Assembly: GCA_964410215.1 (NCBI GenBank)
Contig: CAYPHA010000010.1
Coordinates: 29,633-93,632, forward strand
DNA length: 64,000 nt
From: CAYPHA01 sp964410215
GTDB taxonomy: Bacteria > Calditrichota > Calditrichia > Calditrichales > CAYPHA01
Direction of reading: 5' to 3'
The notes beneath the pieces are model-generated. The model did no database searches and had not been told where the DNA came from. It worked only from the letters and a program-made list of their open reading frames with translations. The translations under genes and the position numbers were made by a program. Below, piece after piece: positions 63,172-64,000 of this stretch. Within the stretch, counting starts at the first letter, position 1; every line of letters begins with the position of its first letter.

Positions 63172-64000
63172 TTATTCTTCAAGAAGCTTTTTATACATGG
63201 TATCGATTTTGTTGAACGAAAACGGTTCCACCACCTTTTCCATATTGTTTTGAATCGCATCGAGACAGAGATTCCCTATACTCCCCTCATGCGTATAGGA
63301 TACCCCCCCGGGACGCCTGAAAACACCCGATTTCACATCGGAAGCGACATCATGATACGCATCCCTGAACGACTGCCCATCCAGCACTTTTTCATTCACT
63401 TTTTCCACAGAAAAAACAGAATTGTACCTGGCATCATCGAGAAGATCCCTGCGGACCGATATCTCAGGAAGCGTGTGTGACAGAATATCCATGCAGGCTT
63501 TTATATCCTCAAATGACCGGAGATAGGGTTCTTTGATCAGTTGTAAATCACGGTGATACCCCGTCGGCAAATTTGAATAGACAGACTGAATGGTCTGCGG
63601 TACACTTTTGACCATATTACAGCGTGCCCGTACCAGCTCGAATACATCCGGATTTTTCTTATGGGGCATGATGCTCGAACCGGTCGTAATCCACTCCGGA
63701 AAGGATATAAAAGCGAAATTCTGGGAAAGAAACAACACAATATCCATGGCCAGTTTGCCGACGGTCTCAGCCAGCGATGCCAGGGCCTGTGTAACAATCC
63801 GCTCCGTTCGTCCCCGTCCCATTTGGGCATAGATCGAATTATAATTCAAATCATCGAAACCCAGTAAATCGGTTGTCATACGCCGGTTTACCGGGAAAGA
63901 AGAGCCATAACCGGCAGCGGAACCCAGCGGATTCCTGTTGACAACATCGTAAGCGGCTCTTATTTGAATCAGGTCATCAACCAGACTTTCCGCAAACGCG
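63172..64000 (-). CDS. argH: argininosuccinate lyase, N-terminus beyond window edge
   Basis: About 275 C-terminal residues of an enzyme normally near 450-470; the rest lies to the right of the window. It cleaves argininosuccinate to arginine and fumarate. The fumarase-superfamily signature GSSIMPHKKNPD is present, and NPLGSAAGYGSSFPVNR upstream of it is specific to argininosuccinate lyases. It ends 17 nt before gltB, so it is probably the first visible gene of an amino-acid synthesis run argH-gltB-gltD-proC. An internal Met at 63879 is not the start; the frame continues without a stop to the right edge. Confidence 0.95.
   Translation of the reverse strand, partial: AFAESLVDDLIQIRAAYDVVNRNPLGSAAGYGSSFPVNRRMTTDLLGFDDLNYNSIYAQMGRGRTERIVTQALASLAETVGKLAMDIVLFLSQNFAFISFPEWITTGSSIMPHKKNPDVFELVRARCNMVKSVPQTIQSVYSNLPTGYHRDLQLIKEPYLRSFEDIKACMDILSHTLPEISVRRDLLDDARYNSVFSVEKVNEKVLDGQSFRDAYHDVASDVKSGVFRRPGGVSYTHEGSIGNLCLDAIQNNMEKVVEPFSFNKIDTMYKKLLEE

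Noticed and set aside
1..64000. tRNA, rRNA, CRISPR arrays and insertion sequences
   Set aside because: I saw no T-loop sequence in the larger gaps, no regularly spaced repeats and no transposase. The repeats of the cytochrome genes are protein-level CXXCH periodicity, not CRISPR.

Overview
The window reads as a draft-genome contig from a Gram-negative, probably anaerobic or facultative bacterium of the FCB type (Calditrichota / KSB1 / Ignavibacteria-like). The reasons are several outer-membrane barrels ending in aromatic residues, lipoproteins, secreted multiheme c-type cytochromes with 72 canonical CXXCH motifs in six proteins, sigma-54 regulation, and moderate GC. The phylum is an inference; no rRNA, tRNA or other decisive marker is present. 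A 10-N scaffold gap shows that the assembly is a draft.

Layout. (1) 1-7641, all minus: a truncated PgpH-type membrane phosphohydrolase, acyl-CoA dehydrogenase, ClC transporter, panD, a PilZ protein, a secreted protein with a heptanucleotide repeat in its signal-peptide codons, and a Tat-exported DUF362 protein. (2) 7642-13451, plus: small heat-shock protein behind a sigma-54-like promoter, an NtrB-like histidine kinase, an outer-membrane barrel and an NtrC-type regulator. (3) 13464-20407, minus: membrane cytochrome b, 20-heme and 19-heme cytochromes, an outer-membrane barrel and a ferredoxin/FAD/NAD(P) oxidoreductase. Divergent from it is a small secreted calcium-binding-type protein (20667-21077) behind a near-perfect sigma-54 promoter. 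(4) 21193-27140: sialate O-acetylesterase, PilZ, PPi-type phosphofructokinase, NifU-like scaffold, a small hypothetical and class II aldolase. (5) 27202-35627, minus: galactose operon galM, a tiny ORF, lacZ, Na+/sugar symporter, galK and galE, with no galT. (6) 35787-38255: copper ATPase and chaperone. (7) 38398-46691, minus: a seven-gene multiheme cytochrome / NHL / barrel cluster. (8) 46945-56234: a DUF6544-like protein, L-lactate dehydrogenase, a small membrane protein, two SSS symporters (one broken by the gap), GalU, a glucuronokinase-like GHMP kinase and an anaerobic sulfatase-maturase-like radical SAM protein. (9) 56373-64000: proC, gltD, gltB and a partial argH.

How it works together. 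Region 3 looks like a complete route for electrons from cytoplasmic NAD(P)H or quinol, through the inner membrane and periplasm, to the outer membrane. Region 7 looks like a second porin-cytochrome conduit of different design. The most original signal is a 39-bp element shared by the regions upstream of two sigma-54-type promoters (10700 and 20526). It ties the two-component system of region 2 to its own barrel/regulator pair, to the small secreted protein and possibly to the region 3 cytochromes. Regions 5 and 8 handle extracellular galactosides and probably uronic-acid sugars, feeding PPi-linked glycolysis and lactate formation.
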